Notes: generated from the sequence alone by a model not told the origin. Shown: positions 8,205 through 17,769, counted from the first letter of the stretch. The stretch is DNA of 64,000 nt from Hymenobacter tibetensis (GCF_022827545.1 NZ_CP094669.1:137001-201000); one strand, 5' to 3'. Made by a program: numbers and translations.

Positions 8205-8636
8205 TTATCTGGTTTGGTTTCTAAAGCTACTCCAAAGGATTTTATACAAATAAATTCCGATGACAACACCCGTTACATTCAACAACAAGTCGTCGATGTC
8301 AGGAACACCTATTTCTAAAAGAAACTGAATAAACTCGATAGAGAAGCTAATACAAAATCCGATAACTATTATCTGTCTTTTCGTATATACACCAAAGATG
8401 TTTACCAGAAAAAAAGCTAAAGGAATAAAGATGATTATATTCCCGAATATGTTGCTGAGGAAATTCACAATGCCAATTTCCTCGATTTGTGAAAAGGTTC
8501 GAATGGTATGCCGTATCGGCACTAAATTGACCAGCTTGTTGCTCCATATCAATCCATTTCTTCTGCGAGAGAAAAAAACGATATAAAGGAGCAAGCTAGA
8601 GTAAAGAATGAATAAGATATTAGTAATGTGCTTCAT
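8205..8636 (-). CDS. VanZ-like integral membrane protein
   Basis: The 143-residue product has four hydrophobic segments and the VanZ-family pattern: a first helix, the NLVPIRHTIRTF loop, NIFGNIIIFIPLAFF, and a last part with SFSIEFIQF and DIDDLLLNVTGVVIG. VanZ was named for teicoplanin resistance, but most members, including those in polysaccharide loci, have no established biochemical role. The codon use is more AT-rich than that of its neighbours. It sits in the run between the glycosyltransferase at 8678-9823 and the acetyltransferase gene. Confidence 0.85.
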   Translation of the reverse strand: MKHITNILFILYSSLLLYIVFFSRRRNGLIWSNKLVNLVPIRHTIRTFSQIEEIGIVNFLSNIFGNIIIFIPLAFFLVNIFGVYTKRQIIVIGFCISFSIEFIQFLLEIGVPDIDDLLLNVTGVVIGIYLYKILWSSFRNQTR

Positions 8637-8677
8637 TACACTCTTTAATTGAAATGGTGCTTGTGCTCATTTTAAAT

Positions 8678-9823
8678 TCACTTTGCTAGCAATGTTTTAT
8701 AATAATCTGTGTATTGATTGGTGAGGTAATCTTTATTGAAATCATGTGCAATAATGGCAGGTGCCGTTTCTTTGATTACCTCTTGTTTGTGTTTCTCTTT
8801 GTACACACGCTCCAGGTTTGTAGTCACCTCACTGATATCTTCTATATCGGTAACCCAGCCCAAATCTTTGCTTTCCACGTAGCCCGACAGCCCTACGCTC
8901 CTGCTTAAGAACACAGGTGTGCCAATCGACAAGGACTCGATTACTACAACCGCGAAGTTTTCATTGTGCGAGGTCAGGGCAAACAAATCTATTTCAGAAT
9001 AGAATTGCATCTTCTGCACGTTGTTTTTCCACCCGACCCATTTAACTTTATCGGCGTTTCCGCACTCCACTGCTAGGGCTTTCAGCGAGTTAACGTACTC
9101 GTCTTCGCCAGTGCCTGCAACCTGTAGCCTGTAATCGAAGCTTACTTTCGATAACGCTTTAATTAATATGTCTAGTCCTTTCTTGGGGTCTATTCTTGAT
9201 ATAAAGCCAATTGTGAAAGGCTGACCTGGCTTTTTCCCGCCCGTGGGCTTTACGCTGTCTAGTTCGACCAGATTCGATATGATAGCCCCTTCCCAAGGGT
9301 TCTTCAGGATGGCCTGGCTTTCCTTCCACTCCATGGGGGTGGATACATGAAGGAACGTGTTTTTGAGCAAGGACTTCCCAACCACCGTTTGCAGTATCTG
9401 CTTTTTGACCTTGTTGTTGGTGGTGAGGATATAGTCGCAGAACATGCCATGGGGCGAAAGGATGGGCTTCACCCCCCGCAGCCGACATACTGCTGCTGCT
9501 GCCACAATAGCTGGGCTCCACCAAGAGTGCAAATGCACGACATCGAAATCCTTTACAGTAAGGAATATTTTGTTCCAAAAGCCCGGCGACAAGTGGGAGT
9601 TGCCTTTCGTGTACCTTTTGAAATAAAAGACCTTAACCCCATCAACGAGTACTTCCTCTCCAACTTTAACGTCTAGCTCTTCTTTTCCATTTGCCGTGGT
9701 GGTATACACCGTTACATCGTGCCCATTCCGGACCAACGATTCGGCTAATAGGTACACAACAGCCATAAGCCCACCATATATATAGGCGGGCTTATAAACA
9801 GGAATTACGAACAGTATTTTCAT
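8678..9823 (-). CDS. GT4-family glycosyltransferase
   Basis: The 381-residue product starts MKILFVIPVYKPAYIYGG and has VVHLHSWWSP and ILSPHGMF in the acceptor domain. The donor domain has IGFISRIDPKKGLDILI and the acidic motif ENFAVVVIESLSIG. These are GT-B retaining glycosyltransferase features. It should act on the cytoplasmic face in repeat-unit assembly; donor and acceptor are unknown. It is followed by the VanZ-like gene and may begin a transcript, because about 360 bases without a gene lie upstream. Confidence 0.92.
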   Translation of the reverse strand: MKILFVIPVYKPAYIYGGLMAVVYLLAESLVRNGHDVTVYTTTANGKEELDVKVGEEVLVDGVKVFYFKRYTKGNSHLSPGFWNKIFLTVKDFDVVHLHSWWSPAIVAAAAVCRLRGVKPILSPHGMFCDYILTTNNKVKKQILQTVVGKSLLKNTFLHVSTPMEWKESQAILKNPWEGAIISNLVELDSVKPTGGKKPGQPFTIGFISRIDPKKGLDILIKALSKVSFDYRLQVAGTGEDEYVNSLKALAVECGNADKVKWVGWKNNVQKMQFYSEIDLFALTSHNENFAVVVIESLSIGTPVFLSRSVGLSGYVESKDLGWVTDIEDISEVTTNLERVYKEKHKQEVIKETAPAIIAHDFNKDYLTNQYTDYYKTLLAK

Positions 9824-10187
9824 GTGTGATTTACAAATCTGCGGGTGTCATTTGTGCGCAGGTTGAACAAAGCTATACCACCGAGTTGGAGACAACCCAG
9901 AGTGAGAGAAGAAAACGACGTGGCAGGGAAACAAACCGCCTTGCGTGCGAGCAGTGGGACGAGGCATAGAAAGCACGCCGTTCGTCGTTGTGTCGGCACC
10001 AAGGACGTGGAACTTACCGGTTGTAAGAACTGGGTTTGCCGAGCTTACTGCTTTATTAATGACTCCCTCTGCACCTGTTAGTGCCCTCCTTCTGCCCACC
10101 ATGCTACAACTCTTGCGCGAGTAAGCACCTACCCTGAGACGATAGCCTTCCGCGCAACTTGGTGTTGGTTAGAGCGCGTGAGCAAAA
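9824..10187. other. Intergenic stretch inside the polysaccharide locus
   Basis: No gene is supported here. Short open frames exist on both strands but give Arg/Cys/Ser-rich translations without any recognisable motif, and they overlap each other. The stretch may hold the promoter of the glycosyltransferase gene at 8678-9823 and the terminator of the gene at 10188-11552, but I see no strong hairpin. Confidence 0.35.
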
Positions 10188-11552
10188 CTATGAGCGGTTC
10201 AAGGCAAGCTTCTTGTTGGCTGGGTTACGTAGTGAAGCTATCTGCAAGCCAGCTATGATGGTGCTGAATCCTAGCACAGTTGGTTGTGCCCACTGCCCTT
10301 GCGGGATGGTTAGTAGGCTAAAGCTAAGCAGCACCCAAGGCAGAAAATCACCAGCAACAACTTTGCTGTAAGAAGCAATACTAAGCTTCAAGGCAAAGCC
10401 TAGCCGAATCAAGATCATGCTGATACCCAATAGGGGGCCTAGCTCACCAATTATGCGTCCCCATTCATCTTCGGCTATCAGGAAGGCGATATCTCCGCTC
10501 AGAAGCATACTACCCACGTTTGTACCCATTCCGAGGCCCAAACCGAAGAAGGGTACTTTAGCGGCTCCCGCAAAAGCACCGAAAAAGCCTCCTAAGTACC
10601 GAGTGCCTATGGTGCCCTCTAAACCACCTTCCACTTCACTGGCACCCGTAAACCGGGAAGTAAGAACTTCTGTCGCGGTTTGAAACATGCTTATCTGGCT
10701 CAAGGCTGCCAGTGCTATTACCAATACAATTCCGATGGGAATTATTTGGATCAGGTACTTAGGCCTTCTGGCAAGCGCAATCAGAATGAAGATGACCGTA
10801 ACGCCAACACTAAAAAACAAGGAGCGGCTGATAGAAAGAGGTATTGCCGCAAGCAAACCGAAAGTAGCCGCAATCAGAATTAGGCGGTTAATCTCTTTTG
10901 TATTCAGCCAGAAGTACAGAATAAAGCAAGCTGCAAACGAGAAGAAGTGCGTGTTGCCAGTGGTAAAAGAAAACGTGCCCGGCGGCCGGAAGTATTCTCC
11001 CGCACCGCTGTAGCCAGCGCCCGCCATATCACCCCCAACTCCTCTGTTCACCCACGCCGACTGCGGGCTATAAAACTGCAGGGCAATTAGGACCGTCATG
11101 GGAATGGCTATCCAGACGGTCGCCTTGCCTATCCTCACCACATCCTCGCGGGTGAAAATGCGGCCTATGACAAAAACTAATGGGAAGTGCAGCACCAATA
11201 TGCGCGCTCCGTAGATAGCAACTGGAAAGCTACCATGCCCCAACGCAACAGCTGTAACCGTACCGATGGCTCCAATCAGGAGCATGCCAATCAAGTAGGG
11301 GTTGGCTGCGATAAGGCCGCGCTGCCAAGCAACAACAAGCAACCATAGAACCAGCGGGTCGCGGACAACGAGCAGGGGAGCGGCGAGGCCCGGCAGAAAC
11401 CATTTTCGCAGTGCCCCCTCGAAAAGCAATAGTAGGAAATAAGCCCAGATTCCGATCCTGAGGGAGCGGTAGGGGTCTTTGGCTCCACTTTTCCCTTGCT
11501 CCAACATAGCCCGTATTTCAGGGTGGACGGTGGTAATGCTAGTAGTGGACAC
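10188..11552 (-). CDS. O-antigen ligase/polymerase-like membrane protein
   Basis: The 454-residue product has ten or more hydrophobic segments and the general plan of Wzy polymerases and O-antigen ligases, with a long periplasmic loop around residues 330-390 that includes GTRYLGGFFGAFAG. The opening region (GALRKWFLPG) recurs in Bacteroidota proteins of this kind. It probably polymerises the exported repeat units, since it lies directly downstream of wzc- and wza-type genes. Ligase versus polymerase activity cannot be told from sequence alone. Confidence 0.8.
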   Translation of the reverse strand: MSTTSITTVHPEIRAMLEQGKSGAKDPYRSLRIGIWAYFLLLLFEGALRKWFLPGLAAPLLVVRDPLVLWLLVVAWQRGLIAANPYLIGMLLIGAIGTVTAVALGHGSFPVAIYGARILVLHFPLVFVIGRIFTREDVVRIGKATVWIAIPMTVLIALQFYSPQSAWVNRGVGGDMAGAGYSGAGEYFRPPGTFSFTTGNTHFFSFAACFILYFWLNTKEINRLILIAATFGLLAAIPLSISRSLFFSVGVTVIFILIALARRPKYLIQIIPIGIVLVIALAALSQISMFQTATEVLTSRFTGASEVEGGLEGTIGTRYLGGFFGAFAGAAKVPFFGLGLGMGTNVGSMLLSGDIAFLIAEDEWGRIIGELGPLLGISMILIRLGFALKLSIASYSKVVAGDFLPWVLLSFSLLTIPQGQWAQPTVLGFSTIIAGLQIASLRNPANKKLALNRS

Positions 11553-11581
11553 TGCGAGAATGCTTAAGTTGAAATAATCGA

Positions 11582-13942
11582 CTATTGTGGCTCCAGGCTC
11601 TTCTTTCTTGAGCTCACACTCGTCTCCTCGCCGTAGCCATAGCCGTAGCTTGGGCTATGCTCCTTCTTCGCATCGTTCAGCACAATCATCGGATGGTTCA
11701 GGCGCTTGTTCTTGTAGATAGCGTCGATGATTTCGATCTGTTTCTTGTAGGTATAGCCGTAGCGCAACAGATAGATGGTCGAATCAACAAGAGGGCTCAA
11801 GCTGAAGGCATCCGATACCTGCCCGATAGGGGCGGTGTCAATGATGATGTAGTCGAAGATGTCTTTCAGCTCGTCGATGAGGTGAGCTAGCTTCGCGGAC
11901 ATCATCAGCTCTGCCGGGTTAGGAGGCAATGGGCCCGAACTTACCACGAACAAGTCCGGTGCCTTTTCCGACGTTCTGATAATCTCGTTTATGTTGAGTG
12001 TATCGGAAGTGAGGTAGTTGGTAATCCCCACGTTGTCGGTCAAACCTAATCTGGTAGACAAGGATGGTTTGCGCAAGTCAAGCTCCAACAAAACCACCTT
12101 CTTCCCAGTCAAAGCCAAGCTGGCTCCCAGGTTGATGCTGAAGAAGGTTTTGCCTTCACCGCTCATACTGGAGGTGATGAGCATCACCTTGTTCTCCTTG
12201 CCAATAGCCGCAAAATGGAGGTTTGCCCGCACCAAGCGGAACATTTCCACTATGGGGCTCCGGCTGTCTTTGTTCACCACCACCGCGTTGCGGGCGCTCC
12301 GGGAGTTGTGGCATATCTCCCCAAGAATTGGGGTTTGCGTTGCCTTCTCGACCTCCAAGCGGCTCTGCACCTTGTCGTTCAAAAGGTTCTTCAGGAAAAT
12401 ACCAGCGAACGGAATGCCAAGGCCCAAGATTAGGGCAATCAGGTACACGTTCTGAGAGCTTGGGCTATAAGGGTAGGGAGTGCTTACCGCCCGGTCGATA
12501 ACCCGCGTGTTAGACACGGTAGCGGCCAATGCTAAGGCTACTTCCTCGCGCTTTTGCAACAAGAACAGGTACAGGTTCTGCTTGATTTCTTGCTGTCTGT
12601 TAATCTCGAGCAGCTCGCGCTCCATGAGCGGCACTTTTCTGATCCTAGACTGGAACTTGCCGGAGCTTTGCTTCAGGTTGTTGCTGGTGATAATCAAGCC
12701 GCGCTTGATATTCCGCAGGTTCTCTAAAATGTTGGACCGGAGGTTTGCTAGCTGCTCGTTGATACCCAACACAAGCGGGTTGTCAGGTTGCGTTGTGCGC
12801 AGCATGCGCTCCGCTTCCAATTGCAGTTCGTTGAACTTGTTGATCAGACCTAGCAGCGTAGGATCCTGAATGCCCAGTGAGCTAGGTACCGTCTTGTACT
12901 GCGTGGCATTGGCAGTCATGTACTGCTCGATGGATTCCAACACGTCAATCTGGATGGCCCACTCGGACAGCTGCCGGTTGTAGTCGCTGGCTTGCTCCAA
13001 GTAGTTCGAAGCCTGCGTGCTTACGTCCGTTACTTCGTTCTGGCTCTTATACTGCTGAACATTCTTCTCTACGCCAGAGAGTTCGGCCGTGATATATTTC
13101 AAACGCTCATCCAAGAAAGCAACGGTCTGTGCTGCTTTGGCATTTTTATCTTCAACCGATTCCTTCTCGTAAACTTCAATAACCTTGTTGATGATATCCT
13201 CGCCACGCTCCGGAATAGCATCAGATATTCCCATGTTAATTACGCTGGCATTTTTAGCGCTGGGCTTGATAGAAACAGCCGCGTAAAAGTTGTCGGCAGC
13301 ATCTTTAAGCTGATTGAAACGAACGATGATTCTCTTCCGATCCGCTGTGTTGCTTGCGTAAAATGCATTGCCTGGTACTACTGTGAACGTACCGTATGGC
13401 TTGGTAATTTCCTTTCCCAGCTGATAGATATTGCTTTTCCCATCGCTATCTGTCAGCAGGAAAGCATTGCTCGTTTTGAGCGTGATGATAAAGGATGGGT
13501 TAGGAAACTTAGGGTTTAGTTTATTTACGATAACTTTTACAGGCAGACCCTTGCCGTAAATCTCTACGTCGCGAATGCGGCCTTCTATGATATAGCTGAT
13601 AGACAAGTCCAGTTCCTTTACCACACGCTGCATTAGCGTTTTGGATTTCAGGACTTCCACTTCATCGTCAACGTTTTTTGAGGATTTGAAGAGGTCCGGA
13701 TCATTGATGGCCATTGCTGTGGAACTACCACCATCCGACTTTTCATCCTTGATCAAAATCAAGCTGCTGATGTAGTATTGCGGAACAGCATAATAGCGGA
13801 GGTACGCGTAGGCCGTGCCTATGGCAATTATACCGCCAAGCGCAAACCAGTACCAGTACCGGAGATATTTTGAAAGAATGGACTTGAAATCCACGGCCTC
13901 ACTCCTTTCTGAAGCTAGAGGAAACAATTCTTGATTATTCAT
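11582..13942 (-). CDS. Wzc-type polysaccharide co-polymerase with bacterial tyrosine kinase domain
   Basis: The 786-residue inner-membrane protein controls chain length and export of the polysaccharide. It has an N-terminal membrane helix near residues 32-50, a large periplasmic Wzz-type domain with a coiled-coil region (about 280-470), a second helix near 500-520, and a C-terminal kinase. The Walker A motif is SGEGKT with Lys598, the A' motif is in LLELDLRKP, and Walker B is IIIDTAP with Asp702. The tail has closely spaced tyrosines (SYGYGYGEE) for autophosphorylation. The kinase and membrane parts are fused, as in Wzc of proteobacteria. It follows the wza-type gene by about 40 bases. Confidence 0.96.
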   Translation of the reverse strand: MNNQELFPLASERSEAVDFKSILSKYLRYWYWFALGGIIAIGTAYAYLRYYAVPQYYISSLILIKDEKSDGGSSTAMAINDPDLFKSSKNVDDEVEVLKSKTLMQRVVKELDLSISYIIEGRIRDVEIYGKGLPVKVIVNKLNPKFPNPSFIITLKTSNAFLLTDSDGKSNIYQLGKEITKPYGTFTVVPGNAFYASNTADRKRIIVRFNQLKDAADNFYAAVSIKPSAKNASVINMGISDAIPERGEDIINKVIEVYEKESVEDKNAKAAQTVAFLDERLKYITAELSGVEKNVQQYKSQNEVTDVSTQASNYLEQASDYNRQLSEWAIQIDVLESIEQYMTANATQYKTVPSSLGIQDPTLLGLINKFNELQLEAERMLRTTQPDNPLVLGINEQLANLRSNILENLRNIKRGLIITSNNLKQSSGKFQSRIRKVPLMERELLEINRQQEIKQNLYLFLLQKREEVALALAATVSNTRVIDRAVSTPYPYSPSSQNVYLIALILGLGIPFAGIFLKNLLNDKVQSRLEVEKATQTPILGEICHNSRSARNAVVVNKDSRSPIVEMFRLVRANLHFAAIGKENKVMLITSSMSGEGKTFFSINLGASLALTGKKVVLLELDLRKPSLSTRLGLTDNVGITNYLTSDTLNINEIIRTSEKAPDLFVVSSGPLPPNPAELMMSAKLAHLIDELKDIFDYIIIDTAPIGQVSDAFSLSPLVDSTIYLLRYGYTYKKQIEIIDAIYKNKRLNHPMIVLNDAKKEHSPSYGYGYGEETSVSSRKKSLEPQ

Positions 13943-13980
13943 ACAATCTAAATGCTAAGGTTCGAGCGATTGAGGAATTT

Positions 13981-14754
13981 TTATCTAAATGCGAATAGCA
14001 AAACACTTACGATAGATGCAATGGTTGATACTAGTGGCAAGTAATAGTTGGTGCTACTAGCTTGCAGCCCTTTCGCCTTTTCAGGCTCTACATATATTAT
14101 ATCATTCTGCTGCAAATAGTAGTAAGGAGAATTCAAGCTTGCCTTATTAGACAAGTTAATTCTAGCAGTATTGCGTACGCCATCTTTCTCCCGAATAATT
14201 AACACGTTGGTTCGCTTGCCATAAATGGTCATGTCGCCAGCAAGGCCCAACGCTTCTACAACATTTATTCGTTCGGTTGGCACACTGATAGTTGCTGGGC
14301 GGTTTACTTCGCCAACTACCGTCACCTTGAAATTTAGAAAGCGAATATTAATTATAGGGTTCTTTACGTATTGCGTGATCTTGGTAGTTAGAAGCTGCGT
14401 TGCTTCCGCCTTGGTAAGGCCCGCGAGTTTGAGGGTGCCTAAGACAGGAAAATTGATTGTGCCTGCTTTGTCTACCAAGTATCCTTCGTTTAATCTCTCG
14501 CCAGATCCAGCGCTGTTGGAGCTACCTGCACCCTGCAAAATACCGTTATTGAAAAGTACGTTTGATTCTGGGTTGAGGCTGCTTAGTGTAATGCTTAATA
14601 AATCGTCGGGTTGAATAACGGGGTCTACTTTATTGGTAATAGTTGAGGTATATGTCTCAGATTCTTTTAAATCAGAGAAATATGTAATGTTTCTTCCTGT
14701 TCCACACGAAGTGAAAAACAGCAATGCAATAAAATATTGAAAATTTCTTTGCAT
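13981..14754 (-). CDS. Wza-type outer-membrane polysaccharide export lipoprotein
   Basis: The product forms the outer-membrane exit channel for the polysaccharide. It has a lipoprotein signal ending in FFTSC (Cys17 from this start), a polysaccharide-export domain starting at VIQPDDLLSITL, and SLBB-like beta-grasp segments (KVTVVGEVNRPATISVP, DIIYVEPEK). The C-terminus ends in one hydrophobic helix (STIASIVSVLLFAF), which in Wza spans the outer membrane. An ATG at 14781 would add nine residues before the signal; 14754 gives the better leader. It pairs with the Wzc-type gene immediately downstream. Confidence 0.93.
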   Translation of the reverse strand: MQRNFQYFIALLFFTSCGTGRNITYFSDLKESETYTSTITNKVDPVIQPDDLLSITLSSLNPESNVLFNNGILQGAGSSNSAGSGERLNEGYLVDKAGTINFPVLGTLKLAGLTKAEATQLLTTKITQYVKNPIINIRFLNFKVTVVGEVNRPATISVPTERINVVEALGLAGDMTIYGKRTNVLIIREKDGVRNTARINLSNKASLNSPYYYLQQNDIIYVEPEKAKGLQASSTNYYLPLVSTIASIVSVLLFAFR

Positions 14755-14796
14755 TTTCGAAACGTTGGAAAGTGTGAGCATTGTGATTGTTTAGTA

Positions 14797-14832
14797 ATAA
14801 ATCATTGTCACTTGCAATAAGCAATGATTTAT
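14797..14832. promoter_or_regulatory. 11-bp inverted repeat upstream of the wza-type gene
   Basis: The arms 14797-14807 and 14822-14832 are exact reverse complements around a 14-base spacer. The repeat lies 43 bases upstream of the chosen start. It could be an operator for a dimeric regulator or a leader hairpin, but no regulator gene adjoins it, so its role is open. Confidence 0.35.
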
Positions 14833-15195
14833 CAGGTTGTATTAAATGCTAAGGTACTAGATTTCAATGGACTTTTCACAGTTGCGCTGCTACTGCTGCC
14901 GGCTGGCTGACGAGTAACGCCTTGTAAATGAGTTCACTGCGCGTGCGGTGTTGTTTGGCTGGCTGCTTCACATACAAAGGCGGCTTATTTTGGTGTACAC
15001 CGAACAAACGGACAAAGAACTACACAGCAGTAGCCATTGCCCGTTCAATAGGGGAGGGAAATCTAGATGAAGTGGCGGCCTCCAAACCGGAGTATTTGCT
15101 CGCTAGCAAACGTTGGGTTCAGGCATTTATACACCTGATACTTATTAGGAGTGAGCTTCGGGTGTTCTGTTACGCTCACACAAAAGATTTTCAGT
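14833..15195. other. Intergenic stretch between the sugar transferase and wza-type genes
   Basis: No gene is supported. A plus-strand frame beginning near 14928 runs into the antisense of the sugar transferase and has a Cys/Arg-rich translation without motifs. The stretch probably contains the promoter of the wza-wzc genes. Confidence 0.35.
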
Positions 15196-15897
15196 TTAGA
15201 AAACGTTGTTGTTTTTCCAAAACACCTGCAAAACCGTCATCAAAACAATCTTTACGTCGAGCATAAACGACCAATTCTCGATGTAATGCAGGTCGGCATT
15301 CACTCGCTTTATCATGGCTTCTATTTCCTTGGTTTCGCCCCGGTGACCTGATACCTGCGCTAGGCCAGTGATGCCAGGCATGATAAGGTGACGGTCCATG
15401 AAGTTGTGGATGTACTTGGAATAGTCTTCTGTGTGCCGAATCATGTGGGGACGAGGGCCCACTACAGACATTTCGCCTTTGAGCACATTGATAAACTGGG
15501 GAAGTTCGTCTAGGCTGGTTTTACGCAGGATGGCTCCTAGTTTGGTGATGCGGCTGTCTCCTCTGCTTGCTTGCTTGAAGTCGGCATCTGAGTTAAGACG
15601 CATGCTTCTGAACTTGTAGCAGTAGAAGGGTACACCGTTCTTACCGGTGCGGAGCTGCTTGAAAAACACGGGTCCTCTCGATTCGAGCTTAATTAGAAGC
15701 GCGATAATAGGAACCAGCCAGCTCAACAAGAATACTGCAACGAGAGCAGCAAACAAGATATCGAAAGTGCGCTTTGGTAACGGGGTGCGAGAGGTCAGCT
15801 TAGCCTTAATGGGCTGAGCATGATGGGCTCTCACAGTACGGTCAGATAGTACGGGCACGGAATTCCACTCAAGTTGCATGGCGGATTGGTGTTGCAT
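15196..15897 (-). CDS. Polyprenyl-phosphate sugar-1-phosphate transferase (initiating transferase)
   Basis: This enzyme starts repeat-unit synthesis by moving a sugar phosphate from a nucleotide sugar to undecaprenyl phosphate at the inner membrane. The 233-residue product has one hydrophobic segment (ILFAALVAVFLLSWLVPIIA) followed by the catalytic block: GPVFFKQLRTGKNG, KFRSMR, RKTSLDELPQ, NVLKGEMSVVGPRP and PGITGLAQVSG. It lacks the N-terminal multi-helix and CoA-binding region of full-length WcaJ, so it is the short monotopic form. ATG at 15897 is preferred over 15966, because a -7-like box overlaps the longer start. Confidence 0.93.
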   Translation of the reverse strand: MQHQSAMQLEWNSVPVLSDRTVRAHHAQPIKAKLTSRTPLPKRTFDILFAALVAVFLLSWLVPIIALLIKLESRGPVFFKQLRTGKNGVPFYCYKFRSMRLNSDADFKQASRGDSRITKLGAILRKTSLDELPQFINVLKGEMSVVGPRPHMIRHTEDYSKYIHNFMDRHLIMPGITGLAQVSGHRGETKEIEAMIKRVNADLHYIENWSFMLDVKIVLMTVLQVFWKNNNVF

Positions 15898-15963
15898 GAA
15901 ACTAATATCATATGTATTAGCCTCAAAATTACCATTGATATCCGTCCTTTCAAAAAATAAATA

Positions 15964-15971
15964 CAAATTAA
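15964..15971 (-). promoter_or_regulatory. Possible -7 element of the sugar transferase gene
   Basis: The minus strand reads TTAATTTG, one base from the TAnnTTTG consensus, 67 bases upstream of the chosen start and in an AT-rich stretch. No clear -33 element is seen. Confidence 0.3.
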
Positions 15972-16447
15972 TTAAGGAATATTGATAAAATATAATTTTT
16001 CATTCTATGTTTATATCAACTTAAAATGAGACAATTTAAGATGGTCTCAACTACGTAGAGAGGAGTCTTACGTGGGTTCATTCGCGCAATAGGATGTATA
16101 TTAGACCATATAGCATTATGTAATACCTCTAAGCAAGAACGGCACCAAAGTCAACTAGAGTCTAATACTTTCAGTAAATGATACGAGTTAACATCCCTAC
16201 AGAATGTTAAAAAATTGTTATAATCAATGAATGATTATAAATCGTAGTTGAAATGCGCTGTCGAGTTTTTTCAAGTGTCTCAAGCTTGGTCAACGACTCC
16301 CACTCGGTGAGTAAACGAGCAATAGCGTATGATGCATAGGGCTGATAGTGTTGTTATTATGTAAAATGCCCTGTCCGATGCCGAGTAAAAGCAGCCTGTG
16401 CAAAAGGAAAGCATAAAGCTGAGTGAGCTGTGAAGTGTCAACCTCTA
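15972..16447. other. AT-rich intergenic region with a small inverted repeat
   Basis: This stretch upstream of the polysaccharide locus contains no supported gene. It holds a 9-bp perfect inverted repeat (16218-16226 and 16232-16240, 5-base loop) in AT-rich sequence. The likely content is the control region of the sugar transferase gene. Confidence 0.4.
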
Positions 16448-16520
16448 AAGCCTGTTTCAGGCAAAAAGAAAGCGGACCACTCAGTGAGTGGTCCGCTTTC
16501 TTTTTGCCTGAAACAGGCTT
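16448..16520. terminator. 73-bp perfect palindrome at the 3' end of rocD
   Basis: Arms 16448-16483 and 16485-16520 are exact reverse complements around one base. The A-tract in the outer part of the left arm becomes a U-tract in the minus-strand transcript. The repeat overlaps the last two bases of the rocD stop codon, so it starts inside the gene end. It should terminate rocD and could insulate the polysaccharide locus. Confidence 0.75.
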
Positions 16521-17769
16521 AAAACTCTAAAATCACCTGCTCGATTACGTCGCAGGCTTCGTGTAGCTGTTCCTCAGTGATAACTAAAGGAGGCGCAAAA
16601 CGGATGATATCGCCATGCGTGGGCTTGGCCAACACGCCACGTTCCATCAGAGTGACGCAGACATCCCAGGCCGTGCGGCCATCGGCGTGCGGCCTGATAA
16701 CTACCGCGTTTAGCAGGCCTTTGCCACGGACCAACTCCACCACTTCAGGGCGCTTGGCTTGGACCCGACGCATCCGTTCCCGGAACACCTCTCCTAGTGC
16801 TCGGGCATTCTGAACTAGCTTCTCATCGAGCAATACGTCTAGGGCTGCTCGCAATACTACACTGGCCAACGGATTGCCGCCGAAGGTGGAGCCGTGCTGC
16901 CCAGGCTGAATGGTAAGCATAATTTCGTTGCGAGCTAGCACTGCCGACACAGGCAATACGCCGCCGCTTAGGGCTTTGCCCAAAATCAAAATATCGGCGT
17001 GTACTCCCTCATAGCATACGGCCAATAGCTCGCCCGTGCGCCCTAGCCCCGTCTGGATTTCATCGGCAATGAACAGGACCTTATGTGCCTTGCAGATGGC
17101 TGCAGCCTTGGCCAAATAGCCCTCCGAGGGCACTACTACGCCCGCTTCGCCCTGGATAGGTTCCACCATAAAGGCGCACACGTGCGGATCTTGCACGGCC
17201 TCTTCCAGGGCTTCTAGGTCGTCATAGGGTACCACTTGGTAGCCGGGTACGTAAGGGCCAAAGCCTCCTGTTGAGTCAGGGTCGGTGCTGAAGGAGATGA
17301 TGCCAGTGGTGCGGCCATGGAAGTTGTGCTCGGCTACCACAATGCGTGCTTGGTTGGGGGCAATGCCCTTCTCCTGGTAGCCCCACTTTCGAGCCAACTT
17401 CAGAGCTGTTTCTACGGCTTCGGCACCGGAGTTCATGAGCAGCGCCTTGTCGTAATTGAATAGGTCGCAAAGCTGTTTCTCGGCGGCGCCCAACTGGTCG
17501 TTGAAGAAGGCCCTGGAGGTGAGGGTAAGACGCTGCGCCTGGGTGGTGAGGGCGCCGATGATGCGGGGGTGGCAATGCCCCTGGTTGACAGCGGAATACG
17601 CTGAAAGGAAGTCATAGTAGTGCTTGCCATCCACATCCCAGAGGTGCACGCCTTCACCTCTGCTAAGCACCACGGGCAAGGGGTGGTAGTTGTGGGCTCC
17701 ATACTGGTCTTCGAGCGCCATCAGCTCTTGGCTGCGGCTCTGGGTATCGGTTGAAGATGGGTGCGACAT
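16519..17769 (-). CDS. rocD: Ornithine-oxo-acid aminotransferase
   Basis: The enzyme moves the delta-amino group of ornithine to 2-oxoglutarate, giving glutamate semialdehyde, and links arginine and proline metabolism in the cytosol. The 416-residue product is a class III PLP aminotransferase. It has [17 protein letters not shown], the [13 protein letters not shown] segment, [14 protein letters not shown], and the PLP lysine in ILGKALSGG (Lys265). The [13 protein letters not shown] segment is characteristic of ornithine aminotransferases rather than of acetylornithine enzymes. It appears monocistronic and ends in a 73-bp palindrome. Confidence 0.95.
   Translation of the reverse strand: MSHPSSTDTQSRSQELMALEDQYGAHNYHPLPVVLSRGEGVHLWDVDGKHYYDFLSAYSAVNQGHCHPRIIGALTTQAQRLTLTSRAFFNDQLGAAEKQLCDLFNYDKALLMNSGAEAVETALKLARKWGYQEKGIAPNQARIVVAEHNFHGRTTGIISFSTDPDSTGGFGPYVPGYQVVPYDDLEALEEAVQDPHVCAFMVEPIQGEAGVVVPSEGYLAKAAAICKAHKVLFIADEIQTGLGRTGELLAVCYEGVHADILILGKALSGGVLPVSAVLARNEIMLTIQPGQHGSTFGGNPLASVVLRAALDVLLDEKLVQNARALGEVFRERMRRVQAKRPEVVELVRGKGLLNAVVIRPHADGRTAWDVCVTLMERGVLAKPTHGDIIRFAPPLVITEEQLHEACDVIEQVILEF

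Noticed and set aside
9848..10102. An 84-codon minus-strand frame inside the polysaccharide locus
   Set aside because: It overlaps open frames on both strands and contains no recognisable motif, so a gene is not supported.
14928..15266. A 112-codon plus-strand open frame before the wza-type gene
   Set aside because: It overlaps the 3' end of the sugar transferase gene and its translation has no motif or plausible composition.
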